Below are positions 48,486 through 58,344 of a DNA stretch of 64,000 bases, piece by piece. The notes beneath the pieces were generated by a model. That model did no database searches, was not told the DNA's origin, and saw nothing but the letters and a program-made list of their open reading frames with translations. The DNA is from Polyodon spathula (taxonomy: Eukaryota; Chordata; Actinopteri; Acipenseriformes; Polyodontidae), in NCBI RefSeq assembly GCF_017654505.1, contig NC_054537.1, positions 61,498,145 to 61,562,144 on the forward strand, given 5' to 3'. The position numbers and the translations under genes were made by a program. Within the stretch, counting starts at the first letter, position 1. Each line of letters begins with the position of its first letter.

Positions 48486-49800
48486 GAGAGCGGCGGCGGC
48501 TCCTCCCTCTCTGGCTCTGGGAGCGACGGCAGATCCTCCTCCCTCTCTGGCTCTGGGAGCGACGGAGGCTCCTCACCCCTCTCTGGCTCTGGGAGCGACG
48601 GAGGCTCCTCCTCCCTCTCTGGCTCTGGGAGCGACGGCAGATCCTCCTCCCTCTCTCCCTCTCTGGCTCTGGGAGCGACGGCAGATCCTCCTCCCTCTCT
48701 CTCTCTGGGAGCGACAGCAGATCCTCCTCCCTCTCTGGCTCTGGGAGCGACAGCAGATCCTCCTCCCTCTCTGGCTCTGGGAGCGACAGCAGATCCTCCT
48801 CCCTCTCTGGCTCTGGGAGCGACAGCAGATCCTCCTCCCTCTCTGGCTCTGGGAGCGACGGCAGATCCTCCTCCCTCTCTGGCTCTGGGAGCGACAGCAG
48901 ATCCTCCTCCCTCTCTGGCTCTGGGAGCGACGGCAGATCCTCCTCCCTCTCTGGCTCTGGGAGCGACGGCAGATCCTCCTCCCTCTCTGGCTCTGGGAGC
49001 GACGGCAGATCCTCCTCCCTCTCTGGCTCTGGGAGCGACGGCAGATCCTCCTCCCTCTCTGGCTCTGGGAGCGACGGCAGATCCTCCTCCCTCTCTGGCT
49101 CTGGGAGCGACGGCAGATCCTCCTCCCTCTCTGGCTCTGGGAGCGACGGCAGATCCTCCTCCCTCTCTGGCTCTGGGAGCGACGGCAGATCCTCCTCCCT
49201 CTCTGGCTCTGGGAGCGACGGCAGATCCTCCTCCCTCTCTGGCTCTGGGAGCGACGGCTGCTCCTCACCCCTCTCTGGCTCTGGGAGCGACGGCAGCTCC
49301 TCACCCCTCTCTGGCTCTGGGAGCGACGGCAGCTCCTCACCCCTCTCTGGCTCTGGGAGCGACGGCAGCTCCTCACCCCTCTCTGGCTCTGGGAGCGACG
49401 GCAGCTCCTCACCCCTCTCTGGCTCTGGGAGCGACGGCAGCTCCTCACCCCTCTCTGGCTCTGGGAGCGACGGCAGCTCCTCACCCCTCTCTGGCTCTGG
49501 GAGCGACGGCAGCTCCTCACCCCTCTCTGGCTCTGGGAACGACGGCAGCTCCTCACCCCTCTCTGGCTCTGGGAGCGACGGCTGCTCCTCACCCCTCTCT
49601 GGCTCTGGGACGACGGCGGCTCCTCACCCCTCTCTGGCTCTGGGGACGACGGCGGCTCCTCACCCCTCTCTGGCTCTGGGACGACGGAGGCTCCTCACCC
49701 CTCTCTGGCTCTGGGAGCGACGGCAGCTCCTCGCCCCTCTCTGGCTCCCGGGAAGGCGGCTCACCCCTCTCTGGCTCCCGGGAAGGCGGCTCACCTCTCT
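48486..49800. repeat. 36-bp minisatellite array (about 30 units)
   Basis: The unit is GGCTCTGGGAGCGACGGCAG followed by ATCCTCCTCCCTCTCT (about 16 copies, roughly 48660-49250) or by CTCCTCACCCCTCTCT (about 10 copies, roughly 49250-49605), with irregular units at both ends. At 49741-49800 two 30-bp units start GGCTCCCGGGAAGGCGGC. The higher-order change from one variant to the other is abrupt, indicating block expansion. Confidence 0.97.
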
Positions 49801-50311
49801 TTATTGGAGTGACCGGTGGATCTCCCATGTCTACCGCCAGGTAATTAACCACCATGAGGGCAACCTCTGGGAAGGATATTGGGTGGTGTTGTTCCTCCCA
49901 CTGTTCCCACCTCTCCCCATCTCGACGCCACAGCGTGTTGATAACTATGGGGAGATCGTGGACGAGGTCTGCCTCAGGGTGCATCAACCAGTCCCAGATC
50001 TCCTGGGACGGTGGTGAAGGTGGTGGTGCTGGAGGTAGTGGGGTGGCCCCTGATGCCCGGGGTGAACAAGGCACCTCTTCCTGGGCCTGGTTGTAGGGGC
50101 ATCCTGCCCAGTTGTGGCCGTCCTCCTCACACCGGCCACACCAGTTTGCCGGTGGCACGTCTGGGCAGGACCGCCAACGATGGTCCTCCTTCCCGCACCA
50201 GGAACACCAGGGGAAGAGGCTGGCCGGGTCCTCCAGCGGTGGCTGCAGCAGCTTACATTTCTTCAGCTGCTGCTTTTCCTGCCTTTGCCGCTGTCTGCTC
50301 TTCTTTCCCAT
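49589..50311 (-). CDS. Retrotransposon ORF: double CCHC zinc-knuckle protein
   Basis: A 240-residue frame starts MGKKSRQRQRQEK with a basic N-terminus. Two zinc knuckles follow: C36-x2-C39-x4-H44-x4-C49 (CSWCGKEDHRWRSC) and C58-x2-C61-x4-H66-x4-C71 (CGRCEEDGHNWAGC). Then comes a proline-rich linker (about 85-110), a compact segment with WDWLMHPEADLVHDLP and WRRDGERWEQWEEQHHP, and EPERGEPPSR repeats running into the minisatellite. CCHC knuckles are typical of retrotransposon Gag nucleocapsids, where they bind RNA. No capsid or enzyme domain is recognised. The start lies about 118 nt after the primer site, as expected for the first ORF. Confidence 0.8.
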   Translation of the reverse strand: MGKKSRQRQRQEKQQLKKCKLLQPPLEDPASLFPWCSWCGKEDHRWRSCPDVPPANWCGRCEEDGHNWAGCPYNQAQEEVPCSPRASGATPLPPAPPPSPPSQEIWDWLMHPEADLVHDLPIVINTLWRRDGERWEQWEEQHHPISFPEVALMVVNYLAVDMGDPPVTPIKRGEPPSREPERGEPPSREPERGEELPSLPEPERGEEPPSSQSQRGVRSRRRPQSQRGVRSRRRPRAREG

Positions 50312-50359
50312 TTTTTTTTTTTTTTTTTTTTTTCAAAAAAAAAAAAAAAAAAAAAAAAA
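50311..50359. repeat. poly-T/poly-A pair just before the retrotransposon ORF
   Basis: T23, one C, A25 on the plus strand. On the element strand this is T-run, G, A-run, then ATGGGAAAG. Confidence 0.95.
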
Positions 50360-50429
50360 TAAATAATTATCCCAAAAATTCCACAAAACAAAAAATAAAA
50401 AATACTGCTCTGAGCCTCTAGGTGGCGCT

Positions 50430-50447
50430 ATCCCACTTCTGACACCA
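50430..50447 (-). other. Primer binding site, tRNA-Leu type
   Basis: Minus-strand TGGTGTCAGAAGTGGGAT, two bases after the 5' LTR, complementary to a tRNA-Leu 3' end (ATCCCACTTCTGACACCA). Confidence 0.88.
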
Positions 50448-50449
50448 AA

Positions 50450-50864
50450 TGTGGCAGGCTGGCGAGTGGATAGAGGCCCAGAGACAGACTGCAGTTCAAA
50501 AAAATAACTGTTTTATTATAAATAAACAAAAATAAAGTGCACAAGGGCAAAATAACAGATACTCAAACACAAATAAAGCAAAAATAAAACTCACAAAAAT
50601 AAAGTTTCCAGGCTGGGCAATGCCTTCACTGGATTTAGAAAATTCAAAAAACCACAAAACAAACACCAACCTGCTTCCTCAGCTCCCTTCTCCCAAATGA
50701 GAAGCTGAGGCCTCCTTTTATATCAGGTGGCTGGGCGCTGATTGATCGTTAATCAACCTAATCAACTAATCAACCCCAGCCACCTGAACATAATAAACCC
50801 AGGCAGGCAGGGGAAGTTAACCCCATCCCTGCCAATTTAAAGGGCAGAGCTTTGCTCTGCCACA
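50450..50864 (-). repeat. 5' LTR
   Basis: 415 bp, near-identical to 47427-47846, with the same TATA box and poly(A) signals. Confidence 0.97.
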
Positions 50865-50869
50865 GTTAC

Positions 50870-53076
50870 ATAATATTACAATAAAATATTAACACTTACC
50901 TCCAACAATCATGTTTTTTAAAACAAAAACTGTTTACTTCATGTTTTAATAGCTTCCACAAGGAGTAAACCATGCGGTTTACAAAACATGTACTTGTAAA
51001 TGTAAATAAATGTAGCCACTTTCATTCACTTCTGGTTACTGATAAATCTAAATAAGGATACATTTAATGCAAGTATAATAAACATCAAAAGCCTTCAGCG
51101 GATTCCTATAACAAACACACCAGATAAAACATTGTATGTCTATTTTATTGTTCAATATAGTAACATTAATTCAAGAATTTAAATGCTTATTTATCAATGA
51201 AGCATATCAGAAGTTGGCGCGATGAGCATGTTCAGTGGCTGTGTGTCAGTAGAAGCGTCAGTGTAAGTAACATAACACCACACAAACAACAGCTAAAAGC
51301 CATGTCCCCCAGACGAATTTACAGTATTTGTAATATATAGGCTTATAAATATGAGGGAAGCAAACATCAAATCAGCGCTAGCTCCTCACGCCAGAGGTCC
51401 TGATTTAATGAACAACCTTCTCACACTTTTGATAACGGTTACGCACATCATTTTAAATGAGTCAAGCATTCAACCCGTCTAGTTTGTTCTTTTATTAACT
51501 ATTTCAGAGTTGAGCTTCGATAAGGACTTTGAGGAAGTTAGACAAATGTCCTCCTGAGAACCTTGACAAAACTGTATTGACGTTTTGAAAGGTATGTTGA
51601 TGGATTTACAATTAGTGCTAATTATGCAATAAATAAAATGAATACATGTAATATATACTACATTTCATTAATTATCAAATCCAACGAAACATTCCCTGTA
51701 ATATTGGTACTGATATATCTGGTGTGCCATTTACGTTTGTTTTTTCTTTTTTTCTTTTTTGGGAGGACTGACTGCAGCAACTGACACAGAGAGTACATTA
51801 AATAAAGGTTCTCTCTGTGTCGGTTGCTGCAGTCCTCAAACAATATCGTTCTATCTTGAGAAAAAAGAAATAAATACCACACCAGATATACATTAAATTG
51901 CTGCAGACACCCATAAAACTATTCTGCTCTTTCAAAGCTACCCAGCATTCCCCCAAAAAAAATCAGTGGGGCCTTATTATACGTCCAGAAGGAAGTGTTA
52001 AAAGATAATGTACCTGAGAAGGATGTTGTAATACTTGATAAGTCATCAAGCAATTTAGAAAGTTTCTTGTCGAAGTGACTTACAGGACAGACCATCTTTG
52101 ATGAGATATAAATACTGAATGTACCATCAGTCACTACAGAATGAATCTTCTGCTTTACCAATGCACCGTACACTAGATTTAAGCAAACATATTTACCCAA
52201 AATTCTTCACCAAAGAAAATAGACTGGGGGAAGTGACATGTCAAGGAATTAAAAATACATATTTTTATTTCGCAAAGAATGTTTTTGTAATATACTTTGT
52301 CGCCATTAGGAAAGATTGAGTTAAAAGTTATACATTTATTTTTGTTTACTTTTTGTTGTGAATTTGACTTAGTTAAAAATTGCCATTAAGGAAAATATGG
52401 TAAAAGGTCAAATGGTTTAGTGTAAATAAATACAACAATTTGACTTCTATATATTTCAAAATGGATAATTTATTTTATTATTTGCAAGTAATTTTTATTA
52501 TTATTACTTTAAGTAAATTTAAGTTTTTTTTTTCTTGTGCATAGTAATTGGATTAACTAAATTTCTTATCAGTTACTACTAGAAATTACTTGTGCTATAC
52601 ATTTACTTTATTATTTAATTGCAATTATTAAATTAAACAACAACCATTTTTTTGTTTACTTAAAGTAATGTATTTACATTTTCTATTACTAGCAATTACT
52701 GCCCTCCTACAAACTACTACAAATTACTATCAAGTACTTGCAGAATGGACTTTTTTTTTTTTTTTTTTACTATTTTTGAGTAATTGTATTTATTAAAAAC
52801 TTAAGAACAGACAAGGTTTTTTTTTTTTTTTTTTGTGTTATAAAAAAAGTGGTAAAGCCAATTTACAGGTTTCAAGATATTTCAATGACTAGTATTACTT
52901 GAACAAAGCCATGGCAGTTTAAACAAATAAATATAAAAACAACCAGAAACCAGTCTGTAAACATCAAGAATTGACAGAGTTGCAGGAAATAAAATTGGTA
53001 GCTGACCTGTTCTGTTTAGGAAATGCCTGATGGAGCTGCCCTCTAAACAGGACTCTGTTGCCTGATGGTACAGTAC
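50870..53076. other. golga4 intron, 5' part
   Basis: Holds the palindrome at 51716-51889, AATTACT-rich sequence at 52480-52770 and poly-T runs at about 52750-52770 and 52819-52834. No exon was recognised. Confidence 0.5.
51716..51889. repeat. Imperfect palindrome, about 175 bp
   Basis: Inner arms GAGGACTGACTGCAGCAACT... (51763-51793) and ...GGTTGCTGCAGTCCTC (51811-51837). Outer arms TATCTGGTGTGCCATTTACG (51716-51735) and ATAAATACCACACCAGATA (51870-51889). Poly-T and poly-A stretches pair between them. Likely a foldback MITE. Confidence 0.8.
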
Positions 53077-53190
53077 CTGTTCACTGTTCTGATTCTTCTC
53101 GTCATTCAGCCTCTGCTGTCTCTCCATTTGGAGCTCCTCCAGCTCTTTCTGTAGTTCGTTCACTCTGCATGTCATCTCCTCCTCTCGGTT
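53077..53190 (-). CDS. golga4: golga4 coiled-coil exon
   Basis: The 114-nt exon encodes 38 residues, NREEEMTCRVNELQKEL, EELQMERQQRLNDEK and NQNSEQ, in phase 0 at both ends. Human golgin-245 has REEEMTAKVRDLQTQLEEL then QKKYQQKLEQEE. Heptad spacing of Leu/Val (V, L, L, L) fits a coiled coil. The acceptor is GTTTCTCAG and the donor GTACTG. Confidence 0.95.
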
Positions 53191-53713
53191 CTGAGAAACA
53201 AAAGATTTCAGCTTTGCATTGCATACAGAGAGAGCTTACTAGATACACTGCCATACAGTTTCCTACTTTCAACTGAAGAAGAGACCTTTGATGTATTGAA
53301 AGCTTGTGATTAATTAGTGGTTAGTTAGTCCAATAACATGCATCACATCCCCTTCTCTTTGTCGATCATAGAGTTCAGAATCTTTTATTGTTTTTGTATG
53401 CCTTTGCATTTGGTTTCCATGTGCTAAATTGGCCTTGAATAGATCTGGCTACTTTCTATGACTGTCAGCAGATTGTAGGTTTACCATGAACTCCAGTTGC
53501 CCAAAATAGTAAAAAAGGTCCCAATGAGAACTAATGAATTAACTTATGCTAGGGTAGAAGTTGGTCAGCACACAGAAGTCAAAAGAAGTTGCATTTAAAT
53601 TGAAGAACGATTGAGTTGTAACAAAGTAAATAGACTGTATAAAATCTAAAAAAACAAATACAAAACAAAAAATACACAACCACTCCCCAAAAAAATAGAA
53701 TTTTAAAAAAGAT

Positions 53714-53745
<32 letters not shown>

Positions 53746-53869
53746 CACTCGAAGAAAATGTTGTCTTCCTAAGCAAGGTAACCAAAATGACATGCAATAT
53801 TCTGCTTTATGAGAGAATAATGTACTAATCCATGAAACCAATAAACAAAGACATCAGTGAGTTACATAC
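53191..53869. other. golga4 intron with (CA)n tract
   Basis: (CA)n at 53714-53742. Nothing else recognised. Confidence 0.6.
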
Positions 53870-53878
53870 CTCTTCGTG
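53870..53878 (-). CDS. golga4: golga4 candidate 9-nt microexon (H-E-E)
   Basis: CAC GAA GAG sits between a strong polypyrimidine tract with AG (TTTTCTTTTTCTAAAAG) and a consensus GTATGT donor. Both neighbours (54771-54901 and 53077-53190) end and begin in phase 0, so adding HEE keeps the frame, giving YEQMLQ-HEE-NREEEMT. The charged residues fit a coiled coil. Human protein as I recall it goes straight from YEEILDA to REEEMT, so this may be an alternative or lineage-specific exon. It is too short to prove from sequence. Confidence 0.6.
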
Positions 53879-54770
53879 CTTTTAGAAAAAGAAAAAAAAA
53901 AACTCATTTAAGAAATTATAACCTAGGAGTCATGTTCCAAACACTTGAGTGTCCATGCTCACTTACAGTTTGTGCGCTTTTTCAATGTGGAAAACGATTA
54001 ACTTAGTACACTTAAGTCAGCACTAACTCAAGTGTTGCTTCTGAATATGGCATACACCTTTACATTAATAAGTGGCAGCTAAAAACATACATCACTCATG
54101 GGCACTTGAAACAAAGAGAGGCTACACTTCTTATTTAACTTCACTAAATATCACAAGCTCTCCATCTCATTACAGGGTAGGAGAAAGAGAAATTTAACAT
54201 GTCCTATTTCATAAAATGCCTAATTGAAAAGCTTATCTGGCAAAACACACTCACTTTCTACATAGAATATCCACATGTATAACACGGTGTAATACTTATC
54301 TATAAAATCAGCCCTTTAAAAAACAAACAAACCTTGAACATGTGTTGTTTTTGGTTATGCACACATCAATGACAGGTCTCCCTCTAGGAGGGAGGTCATA
54401 TAATGTCATGGAAACCATAAAGTACTCAATTTAGGGTAACTCTGAGAAGGACTGTATTAATCACACAAGTCCTGTGTGATCTAGAATTGTACAAGCAGCC
54501 CACCAAAAAATATTCAGTAAAATGAAAAAATATATATTAAAAGACAGTGGTTTCTGTGCTGTTACCATTTATTTTTAAACTGATTTATTTGAACTAGAAC
54601 ATAACTGAAGAACAATGTGTTGTCACATAAAAGTGGTTAAAATCATGATATTTTGTAATAACATCTTTTTTTATTAAATGTATTTTCTGATTTTTTTCAG
54701 GCATTATGTGGCTACTGCTTCTATTCTCAGACACACAAACAAACCTAAGCGCTGTGCAATGTGCGGCTAC
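53879..54770. other. golga4 intron, nothing recognised
   Basis: No repeat with defined ends and no exon seen. Confidence 0.6.
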
Positions 54771-54901
54771 CTGTAACATCTGCTCGTAGTTCTGGGAGGT
54801 TTGTTTCAGCTCATTCTCTTTTTGTCCGATCTTCTTGTAGAGCTGATTTGTCTCCTCCCGATAAGTATTCAACAACTCAGTTTCCACATCCTGGGCCTTG
54901 C
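54771..54901 (-). CDS. golga4: golga4 coiled-coil exon
   Basis: The 131-nt exon begins with two bases completing Ser and encodes KAQDVETELLNTYREETNQL, YKKIGQKENELKQT and SQNYEQMLQ, ending in phase 0. Human golgin-245 has KAQEVEAELLESHQEETNQL then LKKIAEKDDDLKRT and AKRYEEIL. The acceptor is TTTCTAG and the donor GTAGCC. No interruption. Confidence 0.96.
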
Positions 54902-55038
54902 CTAGAAAAATACAACAGGGAAGCTATTAACTACTCAAAACACTTTCCAGAATGACCAAGCAACAGCTACCACGTTTCTCCTTAATCCGTCTTTTAAATG
55001 TCTTCTGTAAACTTTGTAATCCACTGGCACAAAGGTTG

Positions 55039-55073
<35 letters not shown>

Positions 55074-56257
55074 GCATATGTCCTCAGCAATCGCATGCAA
55101 TTTTATTGCTTTTTTTAATCTGCGGTAGTTGTGGATTTCATTACGGCAGTTCCTTAGCCTTTCGCTCAAAAATGAATGTTGCTTGTTTTTATATATTTCA
55201 TGCTTGGTAATTAAATGTCTCTGTAATTTGGAGGGTTTCAAACATTAATTGGACAGTACTTATGCACAAATTACACACTGCAGTTGAGGTATATGTCCAC
55301 TACCAGTATAAATAAAACTGAAATTAAAAGTAGCTGTCTTCATATTTCCTTAATTTTGCAGGGTTAATAACAGCTTCATGTTTTTTACTCAAAACACCAC
55401 CTTCTTGTTATTCTTTAGCCCTTACTTATAAACTTGTTGAAGGAAGTTCTGTATGATAATTCTGTGGGTTTTGTTGTTTTGATGCAGATGGTCGAATTAA
55501 ATGGGTATCCATACCTGGTATTTATTGTGCGTTTCCAATGATTTTTCCTCTGCTTTGTAATTTGTCTGCTCTCGCTGAAATAGCTCTATTGCACCGTACA
55601 TAACCTGAGAACGTGTTACAAAACCTGAGAACCCGTTCATTTCTGCTCATGCTTATGACATGCTGAAGATAATAGGTTTCAGCGCGTCATAAGCATGCAG
55701 GGAAAATAGCACATTTTCTGGTTTATTTTGGGAGAACCCCTTGAAACCTCAAGGCCCCCTAGGGGGCCATGGACACCCGGTTGAGGACCCTTGCTCTTAA
55801 TCACTGCAGGAAGAGATTACAAAAAAAAAAACATGTTCTCTTGCTTTTCAGTTCCGTACCAGTCATAGTTTTGACTTTGTTAATAGAGACCTGAATTTCA
55901 TTCAATAAAACTGATTCTGAAAACACTTTATCTAAATAATGTTATTAAAACTAAAATAAGGGGAATTTGCAATAAGTGGAAGTCATTTATCAGATTGTAC
56001 AAGGTTTCTAGTGATAAAGCAGTCCCCCTCAGTTTCTCAACTCCAACCAACTGCTACTGAAAGATACTTCGTTCGTAACATATGTTAGCTTGGAATAGTA
56101 AGAGACAGTTTCTCCAATGTGCTGCAAGCATCCCAATGTTTCCAAGGAAGCTTTATTGTTAGACTAATGAGCTTTAAAAAAGTAAAAGTAAGTGGTACCA
56201 CCTGGCACAATTTGACCAAATTCTGCTATAAAAAATACTTTCTAGTGTTGTCCTTAC
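54902..56257. other. golga4 intron
   Basis: A short TA tract at 55051-55073 and a hAT-like end around 55735-55800 (GGCCCCCTAGGGGGCCATGG, then GGTTGAGGACCCTTGCTCTT). No exon recognised. Confidence 0.55.
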
Positions 56258-56379
56258 TAATAGCTTCTTGCACAGCAGAATCCAGCTCTTGGTCCTTTTT
56301 GGCTATCTGGGTGTTGAATTCCCTTATTATCTGTTTCAGGCTAGAATTGTGCTTCAACTCCAGATCTTCCAGCTCTAGC
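56258..56379 (-). CDS. golga4: golga4 coiled-coil exon
   Basis: The 122-nt exon has one leading base, then LELEDLELKHNSSLKQIIRE, FNTQIAKKDQELDSAV and QEAI, then one base of Ser. Human golgin-245 reads KHNTTLKQLMREFNTQLAQK then EQELEMTIKETIN at this point. The acceptor is TATTCCAG and the donor GTAAGG. It follows directly, in the human protein, the end of the large coiled-coil exon, which is not in the window. Confidence 0.95.
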
Positions 56380-57904
56380 CTGGAATAAGACAAATTGAGA
56401 TATTAAGAAACAGATGCTCCCAGGGTTTGCTGGCATCGAGTCTTAAAGCAATATAATTGAGTACAACAAATTAAACCTGCATTGTCCCACAACTATTACA
56501 TCAACTAAATTGACTAAAGTTCCAAAACTAACACCCATTTCCTATCACTTGGTATACAGTAGAACCTGTCATATCTGATCATGTAAGATACAATACCCTC
56601 TATTAACCGATGGACATCTGCCGTGTGTCATTTACACATGCTGTTACCAACTGAACGGTACTGATGGAAACTGATCAATGCACATTTTATTACGAGTCTA
56701 GAACAGTAAATTCAGCTCTTTGCAGGACAGAATGGATTCAGTTGCAAACAAAACATAATAATTAACAAATATAAAAGACACCGTTTAGGAATTCAGGTTT
56801 CATGTTTTACATGCTGTCACGTCATGTAACTGCTCAGTTCAACCATTATCATACTTTGGTGTTTAGGGCCCTTTCCTTCTTAGTTAGTTTATAAAGAACA
56901 GATTTAGAATTGACTTCAGAACAAACACTTATATTGGTTTCACACCAGAGAATTTCACGTTCACATCTACATGAATTCAAGTTTGCTTTACTTCTGGGTT
57001 CTTCACCACCAGTTTGCTTTCACACTGCAGGTTTTGCAATGAACCTGATCATCTGGATATGTGCACCCGTCAGGCTCTCTGTACTAGCTGTGTTTATTCT
57101 TTTGTTTATTCACCGTCTCATCTTGGTAGAATGGCAGCATGAAACGCAGCATTGAAAAATATTATGGACACTGACGTTTTCATGTTAGAGTACATGCAAG
57201 GAGGGGACGTTTTCAAAGACGACATATAAGGTGGAATACTGTATTCTTTGAATTTCTGTTGGCTGTTGCATTGCCACTGGCATCAGTCCGACATCGGTAA
57301 GTTGTTAGCAGACCCTACTAATCCCTGTTTATCAGTCTATCCGGTCTCAATAGGATCGTACTATAATGATACAGTACTTCTCAGCAAATATCTGTGTCAA
57401 TGAGGAGCCGTTTTAGACAAAAGTGTGTCCAGGCAGACAGAGAAACCAAGCATGCATAACAAGAGAACTCAGTTAATGCACAATGAGTGACTAAGCCATT
57501 TATATACACAACATGTGAAAATAACAAAAATTCACACAATACAGTCCCTATATGGTCAGGGCAGTCCCGATTTCCTAGAAAATGTCCTGCATCCCGACGC
57601 ACAATAAGAAAGTCCCGATATTCACACATAGAAAAAAATTAATTTATTCTGCACTCAATCATGTATTATGATTTCAAAAGAAATGTAGTGTATGATTTAA
57701 ATGTATTGTTTAGTATGTATTTAAAACAGAATAGTTTATTGTTATTAGAATGAATTGTTATAGTTTCATGTACTTTGGCAGGGGCGATGTTTGCAGCTTA
57801 GCTCTGCCAGACTACATCTCGTGAGAATGCGTGGTAGGCAGCAAATGAGTTATTGACAGACTGGCTGTCGACCACGCAGATATTATATCTTGTGTAGAAT
57901 GTGG
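56380..57904. other. golga4 intron, nothing recognised
   Basis: No exon or defined repeat. The large central golga4 exon was looked for and is not here. Confidence 0.55.
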
Positions 57905-58320
57905 CTTACTACCAATCAAACTGGCTACTCTCTGCAGTTCAAGCATGGTCGTCCCCCCCCTCGAGGCGTGACTCCAACATCAGTGATGTCTCAGAAAGTG
58001 TTAGCTCTTCTGCAAAAGCGGGCTATTGGTACACCCCCTTGAAGAAAGGGTTACTCCCAATACTTCCTGATGCCCAAGCGGGATGCTGGTCTCAGACCAA
58101 TCCTCAACCTCAGACAGGTCAACCTGTATCTGAGCCAAAGGTGGTTCAAAATGTTGTAGTCAATCAGGCCAGGAGACTGGTTCACCACGGTGTACCTCAA
58201 AGACGCTTATTTCCACATCACCATAAAACCGGCACACAGGAAGTACCTGCGGTTCGCCTTTCAGGGAAAACCATACGAGTTCTAGGTCTTGCCGTTTTTG
58301 CTAATCTGGAGATGACCACA
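57905..58320 (+). mobile_element. DIRS reverse-transcriptase fragment, forward copy
   Basis: Inverted relative of 59840-60253. Frames include LLQKRAIGTPP and YFLMPKRDAGLRPILNLRQV, then LYLSQRWFKML, and further on YLKDAYFHITIKPAHRKYLR and FAFQGKPYEF. These are N-terminal RT blocks of DIRS-type elements. Small indels break the frame. It lacks capsid, RNase H and recombinase parts. Confidence 0.85.
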
Positions 58321-58344
58321 TGTATAAAAACCTACAGCGTTTGC

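Larger units (their letters stand above)
47855..49592 (-). pseudogene. Repeat-encoded tail of the retrotransposon ORF, frame-shifted by repeat indels
   Basis: The minus strand continues the zinc-knuckle ORF through a long minisatellite. First come SQSQRGVRSCRR-type units (49592 to about 49250), then SQSQRGRRICRR units (to about 48490), then REPGRRRR and proline-rich PPPPPEGAGPPS units (to about 48060). Each unit is 36 bp or a multiple of 3 near it, so frame is kept within each block. 35-bp units at about 49604-49690 and an irregular unit near 48650 shift the frame between blocks. The product would be a basic then proline-rich disordered tail. Whether it is translated as one protein in intact copies is unknown. 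Confidence 0.55.
47427..50864 (-). mobile_element. Young non-autonomous LTR retrotransposon, TSD GTTAC
   Basis: Two direct LTRs (47427-47846 and 50450-50864) enclose 2.6 kb. The pair is flanked by the 5-bp duplication GTTAC (47422-47426, 50865-50869). On the minus strand an 18-base primer site (TGGTGTCAGAAGTGGGAT, matching a tRNA-Leu 3' end) lies 2 bases after the 5' LTR. A polypurine tract (GGGGGGAGGTG) precedes the 3' LTR. The LTRs differ by 2 substitutions and about 5 indel bases, so insertion is recent. No protease, RT, RNase H or integrase is encoded. It sits in sense orientation in a golga4 intron. Confidence 0.96.

Noticed and set aside
48486..49740. 36-bp direct repeats resembling a CRISPR array
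   Set aside because: Units abut without spacers, are coding-like and sit inside an LTR retrotransposon in a vertebrate genome.
47958..49844. Forward open frames of 628 and 616 residues
   Set aside because: They are the antisense reading of the retrotransposon minisatellite. A stop-free 36-bp unit keeps several frames open; LTR, primer site and knuckle ORF all place coding on the minus strand.
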